NCBI GenBank assembly: GCA_002917075.1
Contig: NTMA01000053.1
Coordinates: 219,417-283,416 of the forward strand
Origin: Hawksworthiomyces lignivorus
Lineage: Eukaryota; Ascomycota; Sordariomycetes; Ophiostomatales; Ophiostomataceae
DNA length: 64,000 nucleotides
Direction of reading: 5' to 3'
Shown here piece by piece: positions 33,895 to 45,731 of this stretch (its first letter is position 1; every line of letters begins with the position of its first letter). Below the pieces are notes generated by a model. It did no database searches. It was not told the origin of the DNA and saw nothing but the letters and a program-made list of their open reading frames with translations. Both the position numbers and the translations under genes were made by a program.

Positions 33895-36800
33895 GATGGT
33901 GATCGTGTAGCAATTTAAATCAGGTTGGGCCGTGAAAACCTCGACTGGCCTCGTCACTGTGAGGAAAGCGACAGTGTAAGACTACATATAGACAAGAAAG
34001 ATTCCTAATTGAGCTATTTAATCTCTTGGCCATCTACTGACAGGGCTCTCCGGGGGTAAAACCGGCGCACGTGCTTAATTGGCATGCTGAATGTTGCAAG
34101 GGGGGTATTGAGTGTGAACGGGTCTCTGGGATAAAGTTACATGCAGCAGTTAGGATAGGTGAGCAATAGCATCTCTTAATCCAACCACGAGAATACATAG
34201 CCCTGTTCGCCGGTGCCCGATAAATCCTTACTACTCTGTAGTGCGGACCAAAGTACCATTTACATGATAAAAAATGCGCTAGGCAAGACCGGGGAGCCTT
34301 GGTGAAGACGTAAGCTTAACACGAATTACGATTTTTACCCTAGAAGAGTTATGGTTGGTAAATTAAAAGTGTAAATGGTACTCCGTAACGTTGCAATGAA
34401 ATGAGTGGAAGCAAGGGGCGCTAATCAGAAGAAAACAAGAGTGTTGTCCTAGGCGTAAATGAAAGAAACATGCGTACAGAGTACTGTTTATGCATATAAA
34501 AAAGCTGTCGATTAAGTTAGATACATATACAGAATACCCTGTATGAAGCACGTGTATTCAGGTAATGTTGATGTTATTGAGTTATTCGCTAAAATGTGTA
34601 AAGCTTCCTTAGATTCCAAGGCAGGACCTCTTAGTGGAGGGAAAGTTATTAACATTCATACACATGGGAACCCGTGGACTTCCTTGTTCTTTAACTAAAT
34701 GGTTTTGTACCTGTAGATCGTTTGCAGGGGTTCCAGCCAATTACACTGTCATTTCATAAAAGTCCTACTTTAGTGTCTAAGGATACTTTACAGCCTATAG
34801 CGATCGTCTACAATACCACTACGGAGTACTTAAGTATGTAAGACCCCTAATAAGCTTCATCTATGCCAAGACTAAGATGCACTATTATCAGATTTAACCA
34901 AGTACTGTACGCAGTAACATATATTATGTAGACAGACGCCGCTAGCGCCAAAGTGTTCGTCGCGATTGACTTCTACCATCTATTCAACGCTGGCACATAG
35001 AGAAGCATAGAATCGTATTGGAGTACGAAGCAGTGTAGCGAAGAAATCTGCCTTCGTACTAGTCGTACGGAGTACTCCGTAGGCTCAAGCTAAGAGCTTA
35101 CCACAGGAGGAAATGCGGGGCAATCCAAAATCACCAATGCACTGTGTTTATTAGCTCTAATTCTGTGTTTGTTTCAATGAGTTGCTCATGCGGTGAGTTT
35201 GTCGGAGTATATGTGGTGCTGAAATAGCAATCATTTTCAGCGAAGCTGGTTTGGATTGCGACGATTTATTTGAGGACGGATTTGAATGCAGGGCCGTGAC
35301 CATAAAGGAAAATAGAGTTTGTCTACGGAGTATGAAAACGGCCATATTATTCCTTAGACCCTATTTTTTTTTTTTTTGTCCCTTTTGGTGGCCATAGCTA
35401 TAAAGAAAACCGTGAATGTGGCAGCAAAGACAGTAAATGGTTAAGATGGCTACGGCCTAGGCAAAAAGAGTGACAGGGTTAAATAGGGGTTGACTTTGTT
35501 GTCTTACTTTTCTACAGGTTGTGACCGAAGCTATTTGTAGTTTAGCTTACCCGCTCCTATTAGGCTTATTTTACACCTGCCTAAGAGGCGTTACAGGTGG
35601 CCAAGGTTCTGAGGTACTAGACAAAGGCCGTAAGAAGCCTTATGACGCAAATTCGCATCGGTCGCATTGGCCTGGCGGTGCACCTCTATTACATTCACAA
35701 GGCTCGGGCGTCTCACATATACGCCTGAGAGGCCGAAGGGGAGACTTCAGAGTACATTATCCCCCACTGCATCAATACGACATAGAAATCCTCATTATCG
35801 ACCCTCGCTCCGGATGAGCTGAATTGCCTCTCGGATACAGGAGGTCCGGCAGCCATCTGGTACTACGGTAATTCAAACGGAACTGGCGCGCACACGGGGC
35901 CACGGATTGGCAGAACAATTAGATAAGGCTCTATAGTAGTTACAAAGCGTATGATTATCATTTACTACTGGTTTCATCACTTTCCTAATTATCTCACAGC
36001 CCATTACTAGTACATAGACTGGTATTGCCTGCAAAACAATCTCTCAGTTACTCAGTGTATGGGTTTTGCCCACCTAGTATGTACGTAGAATCTAGGATTG
36101 GTTCATTAATACTGTTAAACTCGAAGACTGCTACCAAGCAAGCCATACGTCCTCATATTGAGGATCATCTATGTTATTTGCAAACAAAAAGACAGTGTAA
36201 GGGGTCGCATGAATGAGTCTCACGGGACTCGAAAAAGTCTATAGTTCCATTGCACGAAAGACTGATGATAGAGAGAAAGGAGAAAGCAAAAGAAGATAAC
36301 CGCAGTGCCCCCGGACTCTCTATTCTATGCCCATAGTCGTGACAAGGCCCACCGGCCACATAACGCATGGACTGCCCGTTGATCCCGCCGCTCCGACACG
36401 GCCCTCTCCAGATTAGCTTTCGGCTAGGGCCAAGTCGTCCCAAGCTCCCGACCCCGTGACAACAATAACCCTTCCAAACTTACAGTATGAAATTCTTTGT
36501 ACATGTTCGTACGTATCCGAGGACAGAGTGCATGCCAGATAGATAATTATCTCCCGGAAGCTCTGTGTTACAGGACATACACCATGTACTGTCGATTACT
36601 CGGCGTAGAGATCGATTAATCCCGTCGTAGAGATTGGGTCGGACTAGAATTCTTTGTTGAAAGGTGCAAAAGGCCATGATATATATAAATATGTTCGTGT
36701 TAGCATATCGGCATTCGCTTGTTCGGGTCTCGCAAGAACACTCCACTCTCCAGAGTCTTTTCCTATTAGTGCCGTCTTAAAAGCAGCTTGGAAGAAGTTT

Positions 36801-37155
36801 TCTGTTTCTTAGCTATTACCTGGGATCCGTCGTGCGTCATCGGCTGTTTTCGGCTTTCGCAAAATTACGAGATCTTGGGAGTGAGGATTATGGGACATGT
36901 ACTAGTTCCTTGTCCCTTCCGAATATCAATAGGATAGGCGTGTAGATCAATTGGTAGGAAGGCCATGGCAAATGTGATTACGGGAATGAAATATGGCTCT
37001 GTTATCACCACCTCTGAGCAAGACAAGCTACTCTAATCCTCAGATCTTAGACCTCACGAATTAGTTCTGAATTGGTTATTTAACACTTCGCAATTTTCTA
37101 TATATCTTTTCTGCTAGGATTTACAATCAGTCACGAGTATCACCGCAAAAACAAT
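33895..37155. other. Gene-poor spacer with TACGGAGTA motifs
   Basis: A 3.2-kb AT-rich stretch with no gene recognised. It is notable for the word TACGGAGTA or its reverse complement at 34379-34387, 34820-34828, 35066-35081 (as a 16-base palindrome) and 35324-35332. A T-run lies at 35366-35378. Confidence 0.5.
35066..35081. repeat. Perfect 16-base palindrome TACGGAGTACTCCGTA
   Basis: The palindrome joins two inverted copies of a 9-base word that recurs elsewhere between genes (34379, 34820, 35324, 43180 and 51370). Function unknown; it could be a protein-binding site or the scar of a small inverted-repeat element. Confidence 0.6.
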
Positions 37156-37366
37156 ATGGGCTCTTTCAACTTCGAGGCGCAAGTACCACTGCGTCAATCA
37201 ACAGAAAGTGCTAGAGAGTTGGCTAAGGAAACGGTAGCAACATTAAATCTAGAGGACAAGGTATATAGCATTAGACTACGTACAGTACCAGCTTGTATGC
37301 TCATATTATTAGGTTTCATTGCTCACAGCAACAGACTTTTGACGGACAAAAGCCATTCCCAGATTC
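37156..37366 (+). pseudogene. N-terminal remnant of a GH3 beta-glucosidase
   Basis: The first 35 codons end in ATLNLEDK at a possible GTATAT donor (37261). After a TAG at 37310-37312 the sequence continues in phase as VSLLTATDF, stop, RTKAIPRF. GH3 beta-glucosidases have LEEKVSLLxxxDFW followed by a similar basic segment at this place, so the TGA at 37340-37342 most simply replaces a Trp TGG codon. Homology ends soon after, near 37366, and no GH3 core follows. An alternative acceptor (37329) would give a 61-residue ORF with no known counterpart, which I find less likely. Confidence 0.5.
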
Positions 37367-38694
37367 CCCTGGTCTTGGCAACAAGCTTGAGCTAACACCT
37401 AGCTTCTGAGGAGGCCGCAGATGCATTAAAAACCATACTTTTGTTTCTTCTTCTTTCTTCGATTTCGCTTTCTCCTTCCCTTTCTTTCCTTTTTGTCTTT
37501 AGATTTGACATATTTGCGGATAAGACGATCTCTCGTATTCGCTCAACACTTTCATACTCTCTTCCCTTCTTTTCTTCTTTACTTTACAATAATTGGCTTG
37601 TAGCCTTATTTGCGTAAAACAAAAAAAGCAACTAGATTCTGGCGTTTTAGTGTCAGGATATGCGCACAGAGATGGTACAGGTTTAATGTATGCTGGTGCG
37701 AGGGATTTAAGCAATGGTTGTTCGAATGGCGAACCTTCTGCCATATATCACATTGGTAAATCCTCACACTGTTATGACAATAAGCCAACCGGTTGATTCA
37801 TCTTCTTAACATGAAGAGCTGTTACAGGTGTTGTAGAGGCACTTATGCCTTCCAACACTTTTTGTAAGACCGCAAAGTGCTAAGTACAGCTCTCGTAGAA
37901 GTACTATACACCTCAGACTACCTACGTCAGGTCCAAGAGGAATATATAATGCTAACACGAGGGGCAGATATTATGGCAGTGAATCAAGAATTCTACCGTG
38001 CTTACTTTTAAGAGTGCAATTCAGCCAATGTAATGCATCATGGCCCTCCTCTTAAGGCCCACTTTTGCGCAAAAAGTTGACTTCTCACCAAGAAGATATC
38101 ATACAAATAAAATAAAATAAGAAGTAAACTGAAACTAATACTGTATTATGCAAATCTAGCCCCGAGGAAATTTTATTTAAGCACCCCTGCAGGTACCAGC
38201 GTTTCGCGCAAAGGCGGCACCTTTAAAGAAGGGTGCTGCACTGTCAGCACAGAGTCGTCTGCCACTTGTAACTGAAGATAACTGGAGGAGAAAAACATGT
38301 GCTAGAAAAAGTATCACGTCTTGTTTTCTCATAATTGTACAGCAATGAAATCGCTGTTGCCATTTCTTTCTATTGTCTTGATTTTATTTACAGCCATTGA
38401 ACAAATTGCCGCAACCCGCAGCCAAGTCTCCATGCATTATGGCCCCATCACAAACCTCAAGGCTACTACCTCATAAGAACTTCATACATTAGTGTCGTAA
38501 ACAGGAGCAAATTGATGTACGTACAAGGATACAACCCTGGTCACACCTGCACAGTCATGCCCAAATTGTATATATAAATCAAAGAGAAAATTCGTCTAAT
38601 AGTAGTACGCCCTTCTAGACACACCACAAATCCGCCACATGACTTTGGCAATTCGTTGTGCTACTAAAACTTGAACAATCTAATACACTACACT
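37367..38694. other. Spacer with a pyrimidine-rich tract and a duplicated segment
   Basis: No complete gene. A C/T-rich tract runs from about 37439 to 37500. A duplicated coding-like segment lies at 37653-37790. The right end holds the promoter of the alpha/beta hydrolase. Confidence 0.45.
37653..37790 (+). repeat. Duplicated coding-like segment, copy 2
   Basis: Homologous to 22505-22655. This copy has an open frame reading GYAHRDGTGLMYAGARDLSN and ending near KPTG, preceded by an acceptor-like CAG. It may be the last exon of an unidentified gene; no upstream exon with an ATG could be joined. Confidence 0.5.
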
Positions 38695-39798
38695 ATGGCC
38701 GCCACACCCTCTCCAACTGCAACAGCAGCTGTAAAGCCGTCGTTCCCCGTCGCAAAAATCCTCACGACGCCCGCCGGCATAACCATCTCCTACCGTCAGC
38801 TCGGCGACCCCTCATCGGGCCTGCCCGGCCTGATCTACGTCCACGGCGGCCTCGAGGACTGGCACAGCCATCTCGAGCTTGCTCAGGAACTCGCGCCTGT
38901 CTACACGGTGTACTTGCCGGACCGACGCGGGCGCGGGCTCTCCAGCCCGCCTGGAGACGGCGATGGCGGCAGTGGCAACATAAGTGCCGGTGAGGCCGCC
39001 GACCTCGCGGCCCTGGCACACGCCACGGGTGCGCGCTTCGTAGGCGGCATCAGCTCGGGCGCAATAACGGTGCTCGAGACGCTTCTGGCGCATCCAGATC
39101 TGTTCGACCGCGCCGTCGTGTTTGAGCCGCCTCTGCTGGCGATCGCACCCGGGAAGCGCGCAGAGTTCGAAGCCGTGCTTCCGCGCATGGATGACCAGCT
39201 TGCCCGCGGGGAGGTGGCCGGTGCACTGGCGACCGCGTTTGCCCTGATGGAGATGGGACCGGGGTTGGTGCTGTGGGCGCCACACTGGGTGGGGCGGCTC
39301 TTCCTCGCTGGGATCATGGCGCTCGAGGAGCGGTGGAGGCGCAGCGAGCGGGCAGAGGAGAGAAAGAAGCAGGCGATGCGAGCTGCAGCAGCAGCTGCTT
39401 CGAGCAGTGGCATCGGCGGCGGCGAGAGAGAAGAGGCGGCAGTCGACACAGAGGAGGTAGAGGACAAGGAGCCGCTGGCATCGATGCGTAACCTAACACC
39501 AACGCTCTCGTACGAGTTCCGCTTCGTCCTGGAGGTGGCCGCGCGCCCGGTGCAGACGTTCGAAGCTCTGGGCACAGGCTCTGTCAAGCTCTTGATCTTG
39601 AGCGGGACGGCCAGCCGGCCATATCAATTCAAGTCGTGCGAGGCGCTGGAGGAGCTCCTACCCGGTGTACCACACGTGCGACTGTCTGGGTTGGATCATA
39701 TGGCCACAGGAAATCGCTGGACAGGCGGCAAACCGGATATAATAGCTCAGGTCTTGAGGGAGTTTTATGAAGACACGGGCAGGTTTAAATTGGAGTGA
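38695..39798 (+). CDS. Alpha/beta-hydrolase fold protein
   Basis: A single exon of 367 residues starting at the ATG at 38695 (the frame upstream has no other ATG). The pattern of an alpha/beta hydrolase is clear: an oxyanion-hole HGG near residue 47, a nucleophile elbow GGISSGA near 117-123, and a late GLDHMATGNRW that supplies the catalytic His. A long charged and Ala-rich insertion (about residues 215-265) sits where the cap domain is expected. No signal peptide is seen, so it is probably cytosolic. The substrate class (ester, lactone or epoxide) cannot be told. The gene is GC-rich and isolated in AT-rich flanks. Confidence 0.8.
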   Translation: MAATPSPTATAAVKPSFPVAKILTTPAGITISYRQLGDPSSGLPGLIYVHGGLEDWHSHLELAQELAPVYTVYLPDRRGRGLSSPPGDGDGGSGNISAGEAADLAALAHATGARFVGGISSGAITVLETLLAHPDLFDRAVVFEPPLLAIAPGKRAEFEAVLPRMDDQLARGEVAGALATAFALMEMGPGLVLWAPHWVGRLFLAGIMALEERWRRSERAEERKKQAMRAAAAAASSSGIGGGEREEAAVDTEEVEDKEPLASMRNLTPTLSYEFRFVLEVAARPVQTFEALGTGSVKLLILSGTASRPYQFKSCEALEELLPGVPHVRLSGLDHMATGNRWTGGKPDIIAQVLREFYEDTGRFKLE

Positions 39799-40707
39799 AA
39801 GTCGCGGTTCCAAAGCGCCTATAAGATAGTTTTATATGATGGCTTCTCAACTCTCGGAAATCTGAACTTTGGTAGCTAGTTATGTACAAGTTCCTTTATT
39901 TATGTGTTGAATTCAAACAATAGGCACTGCACAATGTGGACCAGTTTTCGAGAAATACTTTTTGAGTTATAAGGTACTATTACAAATGTCTAAGAGGACT
40001 GATCTTTTTGTACTAGTACAGTGGCCTAGTGGCAGTACCTAACAATACTTGTGCGTTATCATTATAGAGACTGTTGTCTAATACACCCTTATGCTCTCCA
40101 TCACACGATACAACTGCTCCCTGACCTATTCAAAGAAATACAAGTCAAAGTCAACAAATATGGATTCACTTTTCTCTAGTTTTGTTTTCCACAAGCTAGG
40201 TAAGTGGTAACGAAAATTGTTCTCTACGTGAAATGCACTAACGACCATAAAAGGCGAAGGATAACGAAAACTCAAGCCAGGAAGATCGTAAAAAGCAGGA
40301 AAAGTAAGAATAATAGCAAGTCGAGACTAGGGAAGGATGTCCGTAAGGCGCCACCAGGAGAAGATATGGAAGCAGTGAAGCCGGGGTTTAATGCCACAAT
40401 CTAAGCACCACCGCAGGAAGCTAGAGAAACTTTAAAATGAACGAAGAGGAAGAAGATATAAATAAGAAAAGCCAGGGATACAAGAGAGAGACGTCAAAGA
40501 AAGAGACTTGTATGTCATATGCTGTGATCAAAGATGCTTCGAAGGTGGGGGCGATCAACAGCCAGCTTGTAATCCCACAATTCTCGGGGATTTTTTTAAG
40601 TGCTCACAGACTTTTGACCAGGGACTGTACCATCATATCTTTTTTTAACTTAGAATAACCTCTTCAGAATTTGCCCATAAGTTACACACGAGAACATAAC
40701 AGTGAGG
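39799..40707. other. Spacer, no gene recognised
   Basis: A lysine-rich open region at about 40160-40440 starts with an ATG at 40160 and a GTAAGT at 40200, but no intron choice gave a long consistent frame. It may be a decayed or chance ORF. Confidence 0.35.
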
Positions 40708-41340
40708 TCACTTCTGCTCCTCCGCCGGGCTGTCGCCCAGAACTAGTCCATGGGACTTGAAGATGCGCGCGTAGATTTCCTTTATTACATCACTCTTGCG
40801 CATATTATACTGGTGCCCAGTCTCGCCCGCCTCCAGGCTCGCCACGGCGGCTCGCTTCACAGCCGCGTATGTCTCGCGGTCCTCCGGGTGCGTCCTCAAC
40901 CAGTCCCGGAACATGACGTGCCGCACCGGCTCAGCCGAGCTGGGCCCGAAGACATGGAGGTTGGTGTAGGGCTCACGTAACCCGAAGAAGCGGCGCTCGT
41001 ACCACTCCGGTTCGCGGAAGAGGAACTGGAAGCCGGCCTTCTCCAGCATGGGCACGTAGGCCGCCTCGTCTGTCGGGTCAGGAACCACCAGGTCGATGTC
41101 GATGATAGCCTTAGCCGGTAGGCCCGGCACCGAGGTGGACCCCACATGCGAGACGGAGACGACGACGGGACCGAGGGCATCCCGGATGCGCGATGCTACG
41201 AGCTCGAACGTGGCGGGCCACGCCGGATTGGGCTCTACGATCTCGATGGGCAGCGGCTGCCGCATCGACACCCTCTGTATATAGCTGGGCTGCCAATCGA
41301 TCTGGTTGGTGATCCACTTTATCTCAGCAGGTGAAGGCAT
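40708..41340 (-). CDS. GrpB-like nucleotidyltransferase-fold protein (UPF0157)
   Basis: A single exon of 210 residues from the ATG at 41340. It contains the GrpB/UPF0157 signature: IEIVEPNPAWPATFELVASR, then VSHVGSTSVPGLPAKAIIDIDL with the GS and paired Asp residues of a nucleotidyltransferase fold, and later LHVFGPSSAEPVRHVMFRDW. The family occurs in bacteria and fungi; bacterial members are found alone or fused to dephospho-CoA kinase. The biochemical role in fungi is not known. The frame extends upstream of the ATG but only with non-ATG codons. No intron and no targeting signal. Confidence 0.85.
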   Translation of the reverse strand: MPSPAEIKWITNQIDWQPSYIQRVSMRQPLPIEIVEPNPAWPATFELVASRIRDALGPVVVSVSHVGSTSVPGLPAKAIIDIDLVVPDPTDEAAYVPMLEKAGFQFLFREPEWYERRFFGLREPYTNLHVFGPSSAEPVRHVMFRDWLRTHPEDRETYAAVKRAAVASLEAGETGHQYNMRKSDVIKEIYARIFKSHGLVLGDSPAEEQK

Positions 41341-41529
41341 TCTGTGTTCGAGATTCGAAAAAGATGAGAGGATAGGTTGTAAGCGTTGGCACTTGAACGG
41401 GTTTAAAATCGAGAATTCCAATTTATGCACCAAGAATTTCCTAAACCTTATTCTTTTGTGGACACACGCCAAATTACTAAGCTTTTAGTGCAAAAATTAG
41501 TTTATATCCGAATTAAGGCGTAAGACAAC

Positions 41530-42440
41530 TAAGCTAACGGAACCCTCCCGGGGCAGAAACCGCTATAGTACGGACTAAATGATATAACAAATGAATTGAT
41601 AGATAGATTACAGTAATATGTGTATAGGTACGTTGCTGGCACTCCAGGCCCTTCTGCCGTCTCCTCACAACCTTTCTAAAGGCTCTCTCTCACCTCGCCA
41701 CTTCCGCCTCCTCCAGTCGCCCTGGCGGCCTCTACTGTTTCATGTGCGTTGTTTTCTTCTAGCCTTGAGGCTAAGCGGTAGTCCGGTATACGTCCGCTGC
41801 GTTTGAATCATTGGAGGACAGGTGTGGCAGCCTCACCTCCTACGTATAGTTTGTTGTATAGGTCCTCTAGTGTCTGTGGCCTGTTGGGAGCTTGTTGGCC
41901 CCCTGAGGGCAACGGAGAACTACGTGTTCTACTGTTTCGTCTTCCCTGCCGCAGGCGCAGATGGGGGTCTCTCTGAGGCGTTGTTGGTGTAAGGCCAATA
42001 TGACCTGTGCGGAACTGTGTGAGAATACTGCTTTCGGCTTTGGTGAGGTGGTTGTGCGCCTGTATGACTGTTTTTGAGGCCCAGCGTGGATTGAGACAGG
42101 CAGGCTGCCGTAGGTCCCTGTCCGAGCCTTGCCATCGCCTCTACCAAATGGTTACGGTGCGGGCCTCGTCCCAATGGCCCAGGATAGGGTCGTATTAGAC
42201 AGGGGGGTCTGGGGGAGGGATTTGTCCGACCATTCGGACGACGCGTTGGCCGAAGGCCTGTGATTTGGCCCTGTAATCCTTCCTATTAAGAAAGGCGGCT
42301 TGTCTCTGGTTAACGTAGAGGTCAAGCGGTGGTAGCGCGGCCTCTGTACACAGCAGGCGTTCTGGCGCAGTACGGTAGGCCCCTAAGGCCGTGCGGAGGA
42401 GAGGGAGGTAGAGAGGACGTAAGATAGCTAGGTGGGTAAG
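41530..42440 (-). mobile_element. Relic of a Tad-like LINE retrotransposon, copy B
   Basis: Read on the reverse strand, pieces in different frames match the C-terminal end of a fungal LINE polyprotein: PLDLYVNQRQAAFL-like sequence, then the RTGHIGL-type turn, and RLRETPICACGREDETVEHV followed by VLRCPQGA, the zinc-knuckle-like end with Cys and His ligands. Frameshifts and stops are frequent, so it is dead. Its 3' untranslated end is shared with copy A at 22735-23282. The reverse transcriptase core and 5' end are missing. Confidence 0.7.
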
Positions 42441-43610
42441 TGGGCAAATATAGCGGAGAAGCTATGTTTTGAACCTTAATTTCCACCTCTCCATATTTCA
42501 CCTGAGTCTTTGCAGCATCCTTCCATATTTACAGAACGTCCGCATCTACTTAGAAGAGGTTTGGCGGTGACAACGGCTTCTCTCCAGATTGAAAGAGCAC
42601 ATGTGGCACGTATCGATGGGAAGCAAATATAATTGCATGGCTCTGTGTATTGTACCACACTTCACACATGTTGTTTCGTGGACCGGAAATGCCAACTTGT
42701 AATAGCTGAAGAGCCGGGAGATGCGCGACGGCGCGGCCGCTCTCCTGTAGAATCCGGTTCCACAACGGTGGGTTCGGGTGTACGCGGGAGTTTCTTGAGG
42801 CAGCATCCTCGGAGGCAGGCGCATCGAGCTTAGTTGCAAACGCCTCCTCTTTATCCGACATAGAATAGAACGGTGAATCAAATGGAAGCATATCACCTTG
42901 GGTGTTAAGAAGCGCTTTGCTCGATAGTGCTATCTTCAGCCGTTCTGGAGTTAACCGGAGCTTCGAAAAGGTTCGCCGCTCGATATTGGCCTGCCAGACA
43001 CGCGAGACAGCTGCATAAGGGGCAAGGCTGCTTTCGTCTGCGTCCGGTAGCCGATAACGGTCGCGATGATTTCGGGTGGCAATGCAATAGCAATCATAGT
43101 ATCTTGTGATTTGTATCCGGCAGTAATTTAATCACGTCATTGTGTTTTCGTATCATCAAAAGTTAGAATTTGATACACGTACTCCGTACCGCCTGTTTTT
43201 GATACATGCACCGTTCCCTGCGCACCCGTGGTATTTTTGATTAGCTAATGGGCCATTTCGTGCTCATTTTACACGGCTGAGAGAAAAAAGCGCCGCCATC
43301 ATACACGACGCCTTTAGCAAAGGGATGAATGTTGCAATACAATAGATAAACTGCAGTGTCTTTTCTTAGAATCCTAAAGGCTCCTTAGACTTAGGTCAGT
43401 CGTGATGCAATCGGCAGCATTTTAGAATCGATCTCAATGTCTCATTTACCCTAGCCATTTCAGTACTTGAAAGCCGATCGGGGATTAGTGCCATAACTAC
43501 GTTTTAAACAAGAATTGTAAAGTTTGAATTGTAACATTCGCAAAGCATCTATGTGGAATAGTGTAGCAGATAAAGAAATATATCTCTTTCATGCTTTCTC
43601 TCCTTAATTC
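42441..43610. other. Spacer, possible decayed ORF near 42550-42860
   Basis: On the reverse strand, ATG 42860 opens a frame ending at 42550 (MSDKEEAFATKLDAP..., then PPLWNRILQESGRAVAHLP). This loosely recalls fungal DUF6546-type proteins but lacks their following conserved part. A TACTCCGTA word occurs at 43180-43188. Nothing else is recognised. Confidence 0.3.
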
Positions 43611-44620
43611 TTACTTACTTCCTGCGCTGCCCCCTATCAGCGCCACTAACACTGCTGCGTACGCCGCTGTCACCGCCAAGAGATTCTCTGGCTCCGAGTT
43701 TGAAAAGACCGCAACGCACACGGCAAACAGAAAAATAGAGGTTGATATCACAGCCAGCGTTTTTGGCGCAGCTGCACCAACGACCAGAATTAGCATCGGT
43801 ATAATGATGATCAACCCTCCAACAACAGCAAATACGAATCGCTTTGATGCCAGACGGAACTGCTGTTGGCGCTCCTTGCTCGATATAGCGTGCGCTCGAC
43901 CAGTCCCCAGGCTGTGTCTCGCCGCCGTGCTGTGTTGCATCAACTCCGGATCGAAGTGCCCAAGTAGATCAGAGTCTTGGAATAGGGGGCGATGCGACGG
44001 GTTGCGGATCGTAAGGCCCAGCTCGGATATCAACGAAGCTTGGAGCCGCGAGCCGGGACCGGAGTCGAGGCGTGAGGCAGCAATGTTTTTGACAAAGTGC
44101 GTTTCCCAGCGGTTGGCATGGATAAATTCAAAGTCGCGGAGGGAGTCGGCTTTGAGGAGGATGGGTGTTAGGCTCAGGTATGGTGTCAAGACTCGATGGT
44201 AGTTATATTCAGTTTTGGCAAGACGGCTCGAGATGCTTACCACTTACTATATTTACGGAGAGTATCTCTTATTTCTTCCAGTTGCTTATCTGTGACGAGC
44301 TCTTCTCCAATCGTCCGGATTTGCTGACTTAGTTGACGCTGAAGGTGATGAATCGTCACAGTATATAAGGGTCGGAAGTCAATGACGGTTACGCCGCCGT
44401 TGACCCAATGTCGCGTCGAGCCGCAGATAAAGCGTGTTAATCGCTCATGATATGGGAGCAATGCAAGACCCTCTAATAAAACATCCCTTTCACTTTCTTC
44501 AAGTCTGCCCTGGTCCGGTTTCGTCTGCATACGTGTAATTGACTGTGTGCGAGATGGAATACGAAATTTTCCATTTAGATAAAGGCAATATGTGAAATCT
44601 GGCAAGGTTCTATTTAGCAC
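43611..44620 (-). CDS. DUF6594-like fungal membrane protein, start unresolved
   Basis: Two exons, up to 44248 and 44191-43611, join in phase through a 56-base intron with a GTAAGT donor but a weak GAG acceptor. The C terminus carries three hydrophobic segments (FAVVGGLIIIIPMLILVVG, LAVISTSIFLFAVCVAVF, LLAVTAAYAAVLVALIGG), the usual ending of DUF6594 proteins. The N-terminal part (SRTQSITRMQTKPDQGRLEE, then LPYHERLTRFI) is soluble. The open frame begins at a non-ATG codon at 44620; the first in-frame ATG inside is the one before QTKPDQ, or an upstream exon is missing. The family is common in fungi with unknown function, often in regions with HET genes. It may be 5' truncated. Confidence 0.6.
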
Positions 44621-45731
44621 TCAGAGGTTATTTTACCATAAAATGGTTATATTTTCAGGAAGACATTGAGCAGATAGGATCGTCAGAAAGCTATCGTCCA
44701 CGCGCGCCATGATAATATCTGACAAGGCCTTTACATGAAGAAGCTGCTACCTGATGACATATCTCATCGACATGTCTCACCGATACTAAGCTGTGAAATT
44801 GTGGTGGCTTGGTTAGGCCTTGGTGTTCCATCGAGTTTCAATTGGTTGCCCCGTCTTAAAAATTGCACTTACACCATCGGAGTATTCCGTGCTGCTCGCC
44901 TTGCGTCTATAAAAATTGCACTTTGCGCTGGAATGCGTGTAAAAGCAGTGTAGGGCATTATGTATGCTTGTATCAGAGAATTTCAGCATATTGTGCTGAC
45001 ATTGGCAAGCATTTCAAATTGCTGGTTCCAGCAGAGCCTCATGCCCACCGCGACACTATCCATGGATCAGTCAATTGTACGTGGTTGGACACATTCCCAG
45101 CTACACAGCCCCCGTTAGTGGGAAAATAGTGCTCATACAATGCAAGGGTTGCCTAATTAACCCAAAGCCGGAGTCTCGCTTACTCTATTGAATTATTGGC
45201 ACATTCAGTTCCGCTACGCCTCTCCGTCTGATAACGAAATTGTTCCTACTACAATCCGCCCTGTTCTCTTCTTAATATTCTTCCGAAACTGGCTTTACTA
45301 GCTCTGAAATTATAATAATCTTATTGACTATTTGTTGATAGTAGATTAGTTTAACGCATTAGGTCCTTCTCAGCCCTCAATTTGCAAGTCATTGTCATCT
45401 TGAACAGTCTACGAATAACAGAAGCTGTTGATTTGTGGTGTGCGAGGTTTTATGCAGAGTGTGACGCTCTGCTTTTCCAGCTGTCTCATCCACCTTGAGA
45501 AATTGTTATATAAAACAGGAGTGGCTGTTAAAGTGCTAGGCTGAGTCCCCAAATGCCTTCCCACCTACCTAAGCCTAATATTAGTGTTATCTGATTTTAT
45601 TTTCCTTCCTGCTCTACGAACATGAGGCTTCGCGTTGCCTACTAAAACTAGAACACTGCTGTTGAAGTATATTGGATATCAATCGAGCGGTTGACACGAG
45701 GTGACCGGCAATAGCATCTATAGTTGTAATC
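44621..45731. other. Spacer and promoter of the first kinase gene
   Basis: No gene recognised in 1.1 kb. A TATATAAAA word near 45508-45516 lies about 220 bases before the kinase ATG. Confidence 0.4.

Noticed and set aside
35521..35817. 98-codon forward frame in the gene-poor spacer
   Set aside because: No recognised motif; composition and start context are not convincing.
40160..40404. Lysine-rich ORF with a GTAAGT after the first 13 codons
   Set aside because: Every intron choice led to an early stop or frame conflict.
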